Positions 8,311 through 17,340 are shown, counted from the stretch's first letter. The stretch: 64,000 nt of DNA from Bordetella flabilis (GCF_001676725.1 NZ_CP016172.1:2976001-3040000), one strand, 5' to 3'. Numbers and translations: made by a program. The notes: generated by a model not told the origin, from the letters alone.

Positions 8311-8805
8311 ATGCAAGACAAGGTCTACAACGCCCTATTCATCTGTACCGGCAATTCGGCGCGCTCCATCCTGGCCGAGGGGCTATTGAACGGCTTGGCC
8401 CAGGGACGTTTCCGGGCGTATTCGGCGGGCAGCCAGCCCAAGGGCGAAGTGCACGCCCTGGCGCTGGCAACCCTGGAGAAGCTGGGCATGCCCGCGACCG
8501 GCTATCGGAGCAAGAGCTGGGATGAATTCACCTTGCCCGATGCGCCGCAATTGGACTTCATCTTCACGGTGTGCGACAACGCCGCCGGGGAGGTCTGCCC
8601 GATCTGGCCGGGCAAGCCGATGACGGCGCACTGGGGAGTGCCGGACCCCGCCGCCGTGGCGGGTTCCGACGAGGACAGGCTGAAGGCCTTCCAGGACGCG
8701 GCGCGGGTGCTGAAGCGCCGCATCGAGCTGTTCCTGTCGCTGCCCATGGATCGATTGGACGCCATGTCGCTGCACCAGGAATTGCACGGCATCGGCAAGG
8801 CGTAA
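8311..8805 (+). CDS. arsC: arsenate reductase, low-molecular-weight phosphatase type
   Basis: A 164-residue arsenate reductase that converts arsenate to arsenite for export. The P-loop CX5R is C12-TGNSA-R18, the hallmark of the LMW-phosphatase (thioredoxin- or mycothiol-coupled) class rather than the glutaredoxin class. Two further cysteines, C88 and C96 in FTVCDNAAGEVCP, match the redox shuttle cysteines of pI258-type ArsC by position, though their spacing is one residue longer. The Asp general acid region is DPAAV. It lies 87 bp after arsR and 8 bp before acr3. Confidence 0.93.
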   Translation: MQDKVYNALFICTGNSARSILAEGLLNGLAQGRFRAYSAGSQPKGEVHALALATLEKLGMPATGYRSKSWDEFTLPDAPQLDFIFTVCDNAAGEVCPIWPGKPMTAHWGVPDPAAVAGSDEDRLKAFQDAARVLKRRIELFLSLPMDRLDAMSLHQELHGIGKA

Positions 8806-8813
8806 AGCCAGCC

Positions 8814-9905
8814 ATGGCCAACACTTCCAGTACCCTGCCTCGCCCGGCAGCCGCCATGAGCGGGTTCGAGCGCTACCTGACCTTGTGGGTCGCGCTCTGT
8901 ATCGTCGCCGGTGTGGTCGTCGGCCAGGTTGCGCCGGCCTTTTTCCAGGCGGTCGGCCGCGTCGAGATCGCGCGGGTCAACCTGCCGGTAGGCCTGCTTA
9001 TCTGGCTAATGATCATCCCGATGCTGATGAAGGTCGATTTCGCCGCGCTGGGACAGGTCCGTCGCCACTGGCGGGGCATCGGCGTCACGCTGTTCGTCAA
9101 TTGGGCCGTCAAGCCGTTTTCGATGGCGCTGTTGGGCTGGATCTTCATCCGCCACGTGTTCGCGCCATGGTTGCCGGCCGGGCAACTGGACAGCTACATC
9201 GCGGGCCTGATCCTGCTTGCCGCTGCGCCGTGCACGGCAATGGTCTTCGTCTGGAGCCGCCTGACGAACGGAGACCCCGCTTTCACCTTGTCGCAGGTGG
9301 CACTGAACGACACCATCATGGTGTTCGCCTTCGCCCCCATCGTGGGGCTGCTTCTGGGCATATCGTCCATCGCCGTGCCGTGGGATACCCTGCTGGCCTC
9401 GGTCGTGCTCTACATCGTCATTCCGGTGGCTATCGCGCAGCTGTTGCGCCGTGCGTTGCTGCGACGCGGGGCGGCAGTATTCGAGCGAGTTGCGAGCGGT
9501 CTGGGACAGGTCTCCATCGTGGCGCTGCTGGCCACCCTGGTGCTTCTGTTCGCTTTCCAGGGCCAGGCCATCCTGGATCAGCCGCTGGTGATCGCGCTGC
9601 TCGCGGTGCCGATCCTCATCCAGGTGTCGTTCAACGCCGGCCTGGCGTATTGGCTGAACCGCAGGCTGGGCGAACAGCACAATATCGCATGTCCGTCCGC
9701 GCTGATCGGCGCCTCCAACTTCTTCGAACTGTCGGTCGCGGCGGCGATCAGCCTGTTCGGATTCCAGTCCGGCGCCGCGCTGGCCACCGTGGTGGGCGTG
9801 CTTATCGAGGTGCCGGTCATGCTGCTGGTGGTCCGCTGGGTCAACCGAAGCCGCGACTGGTACGAGCGCGCGACGCCGTGCCGGCAATGGACGGAGCGCT
9901 CATGA
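8814..9905 (+). CDS. acr3: arsenite efflux permease ACR3
   Basis: A 363-residue inner-membrane arsenite exporter of the ACR3 (BART superfamily) type, with about ten membrane segments. The conserved ACR3 motif [14 protein letters not shown] is present with C140, the cysteine required for transport in characterised members. The ATG at 8814 follows the arsC stop by 8 bp; the frame extends upstream through arsC but that part is a shadow. It uses the proton-motive force and needs no ArsA. It sits between arsC and arsH as in many Burkholderiales arsenic operons. Confidence 0.95.
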   Translation: MANTSSTLPRPAAAMSGFERYLTLWVALCIVAGVVVGQVAPAFFQAVGRVEIARVNLPVGLLIWLMIIPMLMKVDFAALGQVRRHWRGIGVTLFVNWAVKPFSMALLGWIFIRHVFAPWLPAGQLDSYIAGLILLAAAPCTAMVFVWSRLTNGDPAFTLSQVALNDTIMVFAFAPIVGLLLGISSIAVPWDTLLASVVLYIVIPVAIAQLLRRALLRRGAAVFERVASGLGQVSIVALLATLVLLFAFQGQAILDQPLVIALLAVPILIQVSFNAGLAYWLNRRLGEQHNIACPSALIGASNFFELSVAAAISLFGFQSGAALATVVGVLIEVPVMLLVVRWVNRSRDWYERATPCRQWTERS

Positions 9906-9945
9906 CGATTCCGATGACACGCGCGATCGCGCTCTGAATACTCCC

Positions 9946-10662
9946 ATGGCAAAGCTTGACGATTTACCCAACCTAGAGGCGGAATGCTTCGACGGCGGCA
10001 TCGCGCAGCGGCTGCCCGTTGCGCGGTCCACGCATGCGCCGCGCATCCTGCTTTTGTATGGATCGTTGCGCGAACGATCGTTCAGCCGCTTTGCCACCGA
10101 GGAAGCGGCGCGGCTGCTGGGCGCGATGGGCGCCGAAACACGGCTGTTCGATCCTGCCGGCCTGCCCCTGGTGGACAGCGTGCCGGATACCCATTCCAAG
10201 GTTGTCGAGCTGCGCGAGGCGGCGCAATGGGCCGAAGGCATGGTCTGGTGTTCCCCCGAGCGCCACGGCGCGATGACGGGCCTGATGAAGACGCAGATAG
10301 ACTGGATACCCTTGTCGCTGGGCTCGTTGCGCCCGACACAAGGCAAGACGCTGGCCGTCATGCAGGTCAGCGGCGGCTCGCAGTCCTTCAATGCCGTCAA
10401 CCAGATGCGGGTGCTGGGCCGATGGATGCGGATGATCACGATCCCCAACCAGTCCTCGGTGGCCAAGGCCTGGCAGGAATTCGACGAGTCCGGCCGCATG
10501 AGGCCATCGGCGTACTACGACCGGATCGTGGATGTCATGGAAGAACTGGTCAAGTTCACGCTGCTCACCCGCGATGTCGCGCCCTACCTCGTGGACCGTT
10601 ACAGCGAACGCCGCGAAAGCGCCGAGCAGGCGTCAAGGCGCGTGAATCAGGGAGCAATCTGA
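9946..10662 (+). CDS. arsH: ArsH, NADPH-dependent FMN reductase (organoarsenical oxidase)
   Basis: A 238-residue flavodoxin-like ArsH. The FMN phosphate loop [10 protein letters not shown] is at about 37-46, and the conserved [18 protein letters not shown] follows around 103-120. Characterised ArsH proteins oxidise trivalent methylated or aromatic arsenicals to less toxic pentavalent forms. The stop shares a base with the start of the downstream MFS gene (TGATG), so translation is coupled. Length and motifs are normal. Confidence 0.95.
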   Translation: MAKLDDLPNLEAECFDGGIAQRLPVARSTHAPRILLLYGSLRERSFSRFATEEAARLLGAMGAETRLFDPAGLPLVDSVPDTHSKVVELREAAQWAEGMVWCSPERHGAMTGLMKTQIDWIPLSLGSLRPTQGKTLAVMQVSGGSQSFNAVNQMRVLGRWMRMITIPNQSSVAKAWQEFDESGRMRPSAYYDRIVDVMEELVKFTLLTRDVAPYLVDRYSERRESAEQASRRVNQGAI

Positions 10663-11867
10663 TGCGCCTGTCACGGCGCCGCGACGTGGTGCTGGCCTTG
10701 GGCACGACCCAAACGCTCGCGTGGGCCTCGTCCTACTATCTTCCGGCGATGCTCGCCGCGCCCATGGCCCGCGACCTCGGCGTCGGCACGCCGACGATCT
10801 TCGCGGCCTTTTCCTTCGCCCTGCTCATTTCGGCGCTGCTGGGGCCTTACGCCGGTCGTGCCATCGATCGCTGGGGCGGCAGGCCGGTCCTCATGGCGAC
10901 GAATGCGCTGTTCGCGCTCGGGCTCGCGTGGCTAGGCTTGTCGAACAACCTGTGGAGCCTGTTCGGCGCGTGGCTGGTGTTGGGTATCGGGATGGGCAGC
11001 GGCCTGTACGAGGCCGCATTCGCCTCGCTGGTCCGGCTGTACGGACGTGACTCGCGTAATGCGATCTCCGGTATTACGCTCATCGCGGGATTTGCCAGTA
11101 CGGTGGGATGGCCCGTTTCGACGTTCCTGGAACTGCACTTCGGTTGGCGCGGCGCCTGCCTGGCATGGGCGGGCCTGCATCTGGCCCTTGGATTGCCCCT
11201 GAACTGGTTGCTCGCATCGCCCGCGCCTGGCGCAAGCCCCGGCGCGCCGGGCAAACACGACGCGGGCGAGCTGCCCCATGCGACCGCCGGATCGCGGCGC
11301 GCATCCATCCTTCTGGCGGTCGTCTTCGCCGTCACATGGTTCATCAGCACGGCCATGGCGGCCCACTTGCCGCGCCTGCTCATGGCCGCCGGCGTCACCT
11401 TTGCGGCCGCCGTGGCCGCGGGCGCGCTGGTCGGGCCGGCCCAGGTCGGCGCGCGGCTGCTGGAATTCGGGCTGTTGCGGCGGGTGCATCCTTTGCTGTC
11501 GGCGCGCCTGGCCGCCCTCGCCCACCCGGTGGGCGCGGTTGCGCTCCTGGCATTCGGCGCCCCGGCCGCCTCTGCCTTCGTGATCCTGCATGGCGCGGGC
11601 AACGGCATCCTGACGATTGCCAAGGGGACCTTGCCGCTGGTGCTTTTCGGGCCGCAGGGTTATGGCGCCAAGCAGGGCATGCTGATGGTCCCGGCGCGGA
11701 TCGCCCAGGCGCTGGCGCCGTGGCTCTTTGGCCTGAGCCTCGATCACTGGGGCGTGGGGGCGCTGTGGGTATCGGCCGGCCTGGGGCTGCTCGCCACGGC
11801 GGCGCTGATGATGCTGCGGCATCACGCCCGCGCGCAGGTCGCCACGCCGGGGGCCGTGTCGTCCTAG
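10662..11867 (+). CDS. MFS transporter of the arsenic operon
   Basis: A 401-residue major facilitator with about twelve membrane segments. The loop 2-3 motif reads AGRAIDRWGGRPVLM, the standard MFS motif A. Translation is coupled to arsH by a one-base overlap, so it is part of the arsenic operon. Other MFS proteins in such operons (ArsJ, ArsK) export 1-arseno-3-phosphoglycerate or trivalent arsenicals. I cannot assign it to either, and ArsJ normally comes with a GAPDH gene, which is absent here. Export of an organoarsenical processed by ArsH is a reasonable guess. Confidence 0.88.
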   Translation: MRLSRRRDVVLALGTTQTLAWASSYYLPAMLAAPMARDLGVGTPTIFAAFSFALLISALLGPYAGRAIDRWGGRPVLMATNALFALGLAWLGLSNNLWSLFGAWLVLGIGMGSGLYEAAFASLVRLYGRDSRNAISGITLIAGFASTVGWPVSTFLELHFGWRGACLAWAGLHLALGLPLNWLLASPAPGASPGAPGKHDAGELPHATAGSRRASILLAVVFAVTWFISTAMAAHLPRLLMAAGVTFAAAVAAGALVGPAQVGARLLEFGLLRRVHPLLSARLAALAHPVGAVALLAFGAPAASAFVILHGAGNGILTIAKGTLPLVLFGPQGYGAKQGMLMVPARIAQALAPWLFGLSLDHWGVGALWVSAGLGLLATAALMMLRHHARAQVATPGAVSS

Positions 11868-11906
11868 CCGCAATCCCGCGGGCGGGACTTCGCGCTGGGG
11901 ACGGGC

Positions 11907-11924
11907 GTCCGGCTGACGCCGGAC
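11907..11924 (+). terminator. hairpin after the ars operon
   Basis: GTCCGGC, loop TGAC, GCCGGAC: a perfect 7-bp stem 40 bp after the MFS stop. There is no T run after it, so an intrinsic terminator is uncertain. Confidence 0.35.
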
Positions 11925-12011
11925 CCGGACGCGCGTACAAGCTCGTACATGCTGGTGCCAGGCCCGCATGGCGCGCCAGCGCGCGGGCGGCAAGGTAGCG
12001 TGGCCTTGGTA

Positions 12012-12041
12012 TGGACGCATCCCGGCTGCATTTCGTACAAT
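12012..12041 (+). promoter_or_regulatory. sigma-70-type promoter for the MmgE/PrpD gene
   Basis: -35 TGGACG (12012-12017), 18-bp spacer, -10 TACAAT (12036-12041). The -10 matches five of six consensus bases. It lies 33 bp before the ATG and is overlapped by the dyad at 12039-12056. Confidence 0.5.
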
Positions 12042-12056
12042 GAAATTCATTTCATT
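12039..12056. promoter_or_regulatory. perfect inverted repeat, likely repressor operator
   Basis: AATGAAAT, two-base centre TC, ATTTCATT: perfect 8-bp arms in otherwise GC-rich DNA. It overlaps the -10 and the predicted transcription start of the MmgE/PrpD gene. The form resembles operators of IclR-family proteins (IclR, KdgR), and an IclR gene lies immediately beyond this gene, so IclR control is inferred. Confidence 0.6.
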
Positions 12057-12073
12057 TAAGAAAATGGTTGCCC

Positions 12074-13474
12074 ATGCCGCCCCTGCCAGAAGACCGCCTC
12101 GTCGAGCACGTCGTTTCCCTGCAAACCCGCCCCATCGTGTCCGCGACGCGGGAGAGGTTGGCGCAGGCGCTGCTGGACTGGTTCACGGCGGGCTGGTCCG
12201 GCATGCCACTGCCCGCCGCGGCGAGATTGCGACAGCTCGCCGTGCTATGCCATCCCGGTACGGGGACGTCGGCGGCCTTCGGTGGAGAGCGGCTGGGCGC
12301 CATGGCTGCCGCGTTCGCCAATGCGGGCATTGCGCATTTGCGGGAAATCGACGACGCGCATCGGGCCGCGATGCTGCATCCCGGCATCGTCGCGGTATCG
12401 CCGGTGCTGGCGCTGGCTGCACAGGAAGGCATCACGCAACGGCGCGCCGCTGACGCCATCATCGCGGGATACGAGGTTGCCCTGCGGGTCGGCGAGGCGC
12501 TGGGAACGGGCCATGCCGCGAACTTCCACGCCACCGCCACGGCCGGCGTGCTGGGAGCCGCCGCAGCCGCGGCGGTGGTGCTGCGCCTGCCGCCGGACCA
12601 GTTGCATCACGCCCTTGGGATCGCCGCCACCCAGGCCGCGGGCCTGTGGCAGCTGGTGGACGACAACGCGCACGAATCCAAATCGCTGCATCCCGCCATG
12701 GCGGTACGCAACGGACTGACCGCGGCCTATGCCGCGCGGGCCGGCCTGCCGGGCGCTCGCGCGTTCTTCACCGGAAAACGCGGCATGTATGCCCTATTGG
12801 CGGGCGACGGGCCAGTCGCCGCCCTGGACGGTGAACGCGATGGGCCGGAGCGGATCAACACTGCGACCATCAAGGCATGGCCGTGTTGCGCGCAACTATT
12901 TACGCCGCTGGACGCCGCGCGAGGGCTGCTGGAAGCACACGCCATCCGGGCCCAGGAGATCGCTTCCGTCCAGGTGGTGATTTTCCCGCATGCGTTGAAG
13001 ATCGCCGGCGTGCACTGGCCGTCCAGGCCGGCCGAGGCGGCCTTTTGCCTGCGCTATGTCATGGCCCGGCTGCTGCTCACCGGCAAGCTCGGTATCGAGG
13101 ACATGGAGACGCCCGACCTGTCCTCGCCCGCCTTGCTGGAACTGGCCGAACGGATCACGGTCGACACCGACGAGGCCTTCCAGCAAGCGTTCCCGCGCAA
13201 GCGTCCCAGCCGCGTCACCCTGGTCCTGCGCGATGGGCGGGTATTGACCGCCCTGCGCGAACTGCGGCGCGGCGACCCGGAAGAGCCCTACGATTGGGCC
13301 GGCATGCTGGCGCGCATGCGTGCGTACGCCCCTGCCATGGACGACGATGCGGCGACGCGGATCGCCGCGTGGTGCGGACGCCATGCCGATCCTGCGCACG
13401 ACACCGCGGCATGCGCGCCGGAAGCGCGGCTCTTTGGGATGGCGTCCGGCGCTGAGCCGGAGGCCGCGCCCTAG
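12074..13474 (+). CDS. MmgE/PrpD family protein
   Basis: A 466-residue MmgE/PrpD-fold protein. Family activities include 2-methylcitrate dehydratase, cis-aconitate decarboxylase and iminodisuccinate epimerase. Typical features are the helical N-terminal core with HPGTGTSAAFGGERLGAMAAAFANA and the conserved DDAHRAAMLHPG stretch near 95-106, then LHHALGIAATQAAGLWQ and SKSLHPAMAVRNGL. ATG at 12074 is used; a TTG two codons upstream is possible. It is convergent with the IclR gene and has its own promoter and operator. It is too diverged to call PrpD, and no prpB or prpC is present. Together with the lyase at 15973, an epimerase of a succinyl compound is one option. Confidence 0.85.
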   Translation: MPPLPEDRLVEHVVSLQTRPIVSATRERLAQALLDWFTAGWSGMPLPAAARLRQLAVLCHPGTGTSAAFGGERLGAMAAAFANAGIAHLREIDDAHRAAMLHPGIVAVSPVLALAAQEGITQRRAADAIIAGYEVALRVGEALGTGHAANFHATATAGVLGAAAAAAVVLRLPPDQLHHALGIAATQAAGLWQLVDDNAHESKSLHPAMAVRNGLTAAYAARAGLPGARAFFTGKRGMYALLAGDGPVAALDGERDGPERINTATIKAWPCCAQLFTPLDAARGLLEAHAIRAQEIASVQVVIFPHALKIAGVHWPSRPAEAAFCLRYVMARLLLTGKLGIEDMETPDLSSPALLELAERITVDTDEAFQQAFPRKRPSRVTLVLRDGRVLTALRELRRGDPEEPYDWAGMLARMRAYAPAMDDDAATRIAAWCGRHADPAHDTAACAPEARLFGMASGAEPEAAP

Positions 13475-13562
13475 CCGCCGAATACCGCGCTTGCGGGACG
13501 CTTGCGCAGGATGACGGGATGCTGCGGTACGCGCCCTGTCGTTCCTTTGGCGGGCCGGCGCG

Positions 13563-14315
13563 CTATTGGCGCCGCGCGGCCTTGCCCGGAGTCTCCGCGG
13601 GAGGCCGCCAATCCGCCGGCGCGGCCGCCAGGAAGCCCTGTGCGATGAGTTCGCGCCGCACGATGTCGGTGGCCTTCAATTGCGCCTGCTGGTTGTGGCG
13701 CGAGGCCAGGCCCAGCACGACCATGGCGCCGATGAAGGTACCGTCCGCCTCGAACACCGGCAAGGCGACTGACGCCATCTCGGCTACCCGTTCGGCTCGC
13801 GTCATCGCATAGCCCTTCTCGCGGATCGTCTTTGCATGAGGCGTGGAGCCTCCCGTGAAGGCCAGCAGGATATGCGCCGACGAACCGCCGGCGCTCAGCG
13901 GCAGGCGGGTTCCGACCTCCACATGGTGGCGGACCTCCTGCAAGGTGTTCTCCCGATAAAGGCAGATCCGCTCGTCGCCGCTGCGCACGTACAGCGCGAC
14001 GGTTTCACCCGTCTGCTGCATCACGTTCTGCAGCACGGGCTGTATGCGCGCGCCCAGGTCGAATGTCTGCCTGTACAGCATCCCCATGTGCAATGTCGCC
14101 GGGCCCATCGCGTAGTTGCCGTTATCGAAACGATGAACCAGGCGCGCGCGCACCAGCACACCCAGCAGCCGCAGCAGCGTGGCCTTGTCCAGCCCCGTCC
14201 GTTCGGCGAGTTCGCCCAGCGATAGCCGCAAGGCGTCGTCGCTGAAGCTTTCCAGGATGCTGATGCCGCGTTCGAGCACGCCGACCGGCGGCGTGGGGGT
14301 GTTTTTGCTTGACAC
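13563..14315 (-). CDS. IclR-family transcriptional regulator
   Basis: A 250-residue IclR regulator with an N-terminal winged helix (about 10-75; SLGELAERTGLDKATLLRLLGVL) and the C-terminal GAF-like effector domain (YRQTFDLGARIQPVLQ onward). The start is GTG at 14315, with GGAG somewhat far upstream. It is convergent with the MmgE/PrpD gene and divergent from the FAD-linked dehydrogenase gene, so it is placed to control both sides. The dyad at 12039-12056 and the AT-rich gap at 14316-14464 are candidate targets. Effectors of this family are usually small acids of the pathway. Confidence 0.92.
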   Translation of the reverse strand: MSSKNTPTPPVGVLERGISILESFSDDALRLSLGELAERTGLDKATLLRLLGVLVRARLVHRFDNGNYAMGPATLHMGMLYRQTFDLGARIQPVLQNVMQQTGETVALYVRSGDERICLYRENTLQEVRHHVEVGTRLPLSAGGSSAHILLAFTGGSTPHAKTIREKGYAMTRAERVAEMASVALPVFEADGTFIGAMVVLGLASRHNQQAQLKATDIVRRELIAQGFLAAAPADWRPPAETPGKAARRQ

Positions 14316-14464
14316 GTTGGGTCTCAGCTCCTATATTTTCGTTCAATAAAACACATTTTAATCAATGAAACGACGGACTGCCCATAGGCGGGACCGCCGA
14401 CCCAAGGAGACGAGTATCGCTTGCGGCGCGGCATCCCCGTCGCGAGGAAGCGAGATTTTCCATC
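14316..14464. promoter_or_regulatory. AT-rich divergent control region (IclR / FAD dehydrogenase)
   Basis: This 149-bp gap contains the most AT-rich stretch nearby (about 14332-14371). It includes GTTCAATAAAACAC at 14341-14354, similar in form to PcaR/PobR-type half sites, and CAATGAAAC at 14363-14371, sharing AATGAAA with the dyad at 12039. I cannot fix -10 and -35 boxes with confidence. Confidence 0.45.
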
Positions 14465-15910
14465 ATGACCGATCATCCCTCCTTGCTCGCCGCGCTCGCG
14501 GCCGTCGTGGGCGACGCCCATGTCCTGACCGCACCGGACGACATCGCCCCGTATGTCGCCGACTGGCGCGGCCATTATCCCGGCATCGCTCGCGCCGTCG
14601 TGCGCCCGGCGAATACCGCGCAGGTATCCGAGGTCGTCCGCCTGTGCGCCGCCGCCGGCGTGCCGCTGGTTCCACAGGGCGGCAATACCGGTCTGGTGGG
14701 TGGCTCCACGCCCGACGACTCCGGCCGTGAGGTCGTCGTCAGCCTGGGACGCATGACGGCCCTGCGCCGCGTCGACCCGCTGGACAACAGCATCATGCTC
14801 GAAGCGGGCTGCACCGTCCTGGCCGCGCAGGAAGCGGCGCGCGCATGCGGCAAGCTGTTCCCCTTGTCCCTGGCGTCCGAAGGCAGCGCGACCATCGGGG
14901 GCGTACTGTCGACCAATGCCGGAGGCGAACAGGTACTGCGCTATGGCAATACGCGGGAACTGGCCCTGGGGCTGGAAGTCGTGCTGGCCGATGGCCGCGT
15001 GCTGGACGCGCTGACCACCTTGCGCAAGGACAATACGGGCTACGACCTGAAGCAGCTCTTCATCAGCGCGGAGGGTACCTTGGGCATCGTCACCGCCGCG
15101 GCGTTCAAGCTGTACGCCCTGCCCCGCCACACGGTAACCGGCTGGGTCGCGCTGTCCGGTCCGCAGGCCGCCGTCGATCTCCTCGCGATGCTGACCGATG
15201 CGGTCGGCGAACGTATCACCGCCTTCGAACTGCTGGGCCGCGAGGCGCTGGACCAGGTCCTCGCGCATCCGCTCGATGGCATGCGCGATCCGCTCGGCAG
15301 CGGCTATCCCTGGGCCGTGCTGTTCGATGTGTCGGAGACCTCGGCCCGCCTCGATCCGTCGGAAGCGGTCGAAGAAGTCCTGGCCGAGGCGCTGGAGCGC
15401 GGCCTGGCCAGCGACGCCGCCCTGGCCGCGTCCGGGCGGCAGGCGCAGGAATTCTGGTCCCTGCGCGAGCATGTGCCCGAAGCGCAGCGCCTGCAAGGCC
15501 CTTCCCTGAAGCACGATATCTCGGTACCGATCGCTTCCATCCCGGCCTTCATCGAAGCCGCGGACACGGCGCTGCGCCGGGCGATGCCGGGCATACGGAT
15601 CGTCTGCTTCGGCCACGTCGGCGACGGCAACCTGCACTACAACCAGAGCAAACCCGCCGGCATGGACGACGCGTCCTTTCGCGCCCGCGCGCCGGAGATA
15701 CACGACATCGTGCACGGCATCGCGGCGGGGCTGCACGGATCCATATCGGCCGAACATGGCATAGGTCGCCTGAAGCAGGATGCCTTCATGCGCCACAAGG
15801 CGCCGGTGGCGCTGGACCTGATGGTCCGCGTCAAGGCGGCGTTCGATCCCGACGGCGTGTTCAACCCGGGACGTGTATTGCCGCCGGCGCGCCCGCTTTC
15901 CCGATCCTAG
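14465..15910 (+). CDS. FAD-linked D-2-hydroxyacid dehydrogenase (GlcD/D2HGDH-like)
   Basis: A 481-residue oxidoreductase with an FAD-binding-4 domain (about 35-215; PQGGNTGLVGGSTPD is the FAD pyrophosphate loop) and an FAD-oxidase C-terminal domain (about 220-475). The metal and substrate motif GHVGDGNLHYNQ and the SAEHGIGRLKQD motif mark the D-lactate / D-2-hydroxyglutarate dehydrogenase branch. It would oxidise a D-2-hydroxy acid to the 2-keto acid and pass electrons to a carrier. It is the first gene of the plus-strand run that continues with the lyase 62 bp later, and is divergent from the IclR gene. The substrate is unknown. Confidence 0.9.
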   Translation: MTDHPSLLAALAAVVGDAHVLTAPDDIAPYVADWRGHYPGIARAVVRPANTAQVSEVVRLCAAAGVPLVPQGGNTGLVGGSTPDDSGREVVVSLGRMTALRRVDPLDNSIMLEAGCTVLAAQEAARACGKLFPLSLASEGSATIGGVLSTNAGGEQVLRYGNTRELALGLEVVLADGRVLDALTTLRKDNTGYDLKQLFISAEGTLGIVTAAAFKLYALPRHTVTGWVALSGPQAAVDLLAMLTDAVGERITAFELLGREALDQVLAHPLDGMRDPLGSGYPWAVLFDVSETSARLDPSEAVEEVLAEALERGLASDAALAASGRQAQEFWSLREHVPEAQRLQGPSLKHDISVPIASIPAFIEAADTALRRAMPGIRIVCFGHVGDGNLHYNQSKPAGMDDASFRARAPEIHDIVHGIAAGLHGSISAEHGIGRLKQDAFMRHKAPVALDLMVRVKAAFDPDGVFNPGRVLPPARPLSRS

Positions 15911-15972
15911 GGCCCGCACAGGCCCCGGCCGTTTCCATTTTTTTCCGCTTTCCTTTCCTTGCGAGGGTCCCG

Positions 15973-17340
15973 ATGCCAGTCTCCGTATTCGACATGCAAT
16001 CGCTTCAGCATCTATGGAGCACCGACGAACTGCGGGCGATTTTCTCCGAAGAGAATCGCGTGCAGAAATGGCTGGATTTCGAAGCCGCGCTGGCCGCCTC
16101 GCAGGCGGAGCTGGGCATCATTCCCGCCGCCGCCGCGCGCGAAATTGCGGAAAAGGCCCAGGTCGCGAATATCGACATGGGCAGGATGTCCGCCGAGATC
16201 CGCCGCATCAAGCATTCGCTGGTGCCCGCGCTCAAGCAACTGCAGGCCTGCTGCAGTCCCGAGAATGGCGAATGGGTGCACTACGGCGCCACGACGCAGG
16301 ACGTGGTCGACACCGGCGTGGCCCTGCAATTGAAGGAATTCCACGCCGTCGCGCTGCGCGATGTCCAGGCGGTGGGACGCGAACTGGCGCGATTGGCGCG
16401 CGCGCACCGGGATACCCCCATGGTCGGCCGCACCCATGGCGTGCAGGCCCTGCCCATCACCTTCGGCCACAAATGCGCCATCTGGCTGGACGAGATGGGA
16501 CGCCATTACCAGCGCCTGAAGGAATGCGAGCCGCGCGTCCTGGTGGGCATGGTGGTGGGCGCGGTGGGCAGCCAGGCATCGCTGGGCGAGCAGGCCGCGG
16601 AGGTGGAGTCGCGCACGCTGCAGCGGCTGGGATTGTCCACGCCGTCCATCAGCTGGGCCTCGGCGCGGGATCGATTCACCGAGTACGCCGCGCTGCTGGC
16701 CATGATCGGCGCCACGCTGTCGAAGATCGGCAACGAACTGTTCAATATGCAGCGCAACGAGATCGCGGAAGTGGAGGAAGCGTTTTCCGATGGCAAGCTG
16801 GGCTCGTCCACCATGCCGCACAAGCGCAATCCGACCTCCGCGGAGAACCTGGCAGGCCTGTCGCGCCCGTTGCGCTACAACGCGGCCCTCATGCTGGAAG
16901 GCATGGTGCAGGAAGGCGAACGCGACGGCATCGCGTGGAAGATGGAATGGAAGGCCCTGCCCGAATGCTGCGTGATCGCCGGGGCCATGCTGTTCCAGGC
17001 GAAGAACCTGTTGGCCGGATTGCGTGTCGATGCCGCCGGCATGGCCAGGAACCTGGACCTGATGCGCGGCTACCTGCTCTCCGAGCGGGTCATGCTGGAA
17101 CTGAGCAGCCGCGTGGGCAAGCAGACCGCGCATGAATGGATATACGAGGCGTCGATGCACGGCATCACCGGCAGACTGGATTTCGCCGAGGCAATGCGCC
17201 GGCACAAGGAGCTCGCCGGTCTCCTCGGTGAAGACGAGATCCGCCGCCTGACCGACCCGGCCGGCTACCTGGGCCAATGCGGCGCATCGGTGGACCGGCT
17301 GGTGGCGCTGCAGGAAGAAGCGGGCTGGCTGCAGGCCTGA
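15973..17340 (+). CDS. fumarase/adenylosuccinate-lyase superfamily lyase
   Basis: A 455-residue member of the fumarase/aspartase superfamily. These enzymes eliminate fumarate, or a related acid, from succinyl compounds. All three conserved regions are seen: HYGATTQDVVDT, GRTHGVQALPITFG and the flexible signature loop GSSTMPHKRNP near 278-288, which carries the catalytic serine. The sequence follows the short PurB/PcaB-like branch. The genomic setting (FAD dehydrogenase, Bug uptake protein, IclR control) argues for a catabolic C-N or C-S lyase rather than purine synthesis. Alternatives are 3-carboxymuconate cycloisomerase-like or true adenylosuccinate lyase activity. Confidence 0.9.
   Translation: MPVSVFDMQSLQHLWSTDELRAIFSEENRVQKWLDFEAALAASQAELGIIPAAAAREIAEKAQVANIDMGRMSAEIRRIKHSLVPALKQLQACCSPENGEWVHYGATTQDVVDTGVALQLKEFHAVALRDVQAVGRELARLARAHRDTPMVGRTHGVQALPITFGHKCAIWLDEMGRHYQRLKECEPRVLVGMVVGAVGSQASLGEQAAEVESRTLQRLGLSTPSISWASARDRFTEYAALLAMIGATLSKIGNELFNMQRNEIAEVEEAFSDGKLGSSTMPHKRNPTSAENLAGLSRPLRYNAALMLEGMVQEGERDGIAWKMEWKALPECCVIAGAMLFQAKNLLAGLRVDAAGMARNLDLMRGYLLSERVMLELSSRVGKQTAHEWIYEASMHGITGRLDFAEAMRRHKELAGLLGEDEIRRLTDPAGYLGQCGASVDRLVALQEEAGWLQA

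Noticed and set aside
8571..8813. N-terminal extension of acr3 reading back through arsC
   Set aside because: It overlaps the arsC reading frame and is unlike any ACR3 N-terminus. The ATG at 8814 starts a normal ACR3.
14324..15919. 531-residue open frame on the minus strand
   Set aside because: Shadow of the FAD-linked dehydrogenase gene, which has all its FAD and metal motifs on the plus strand.
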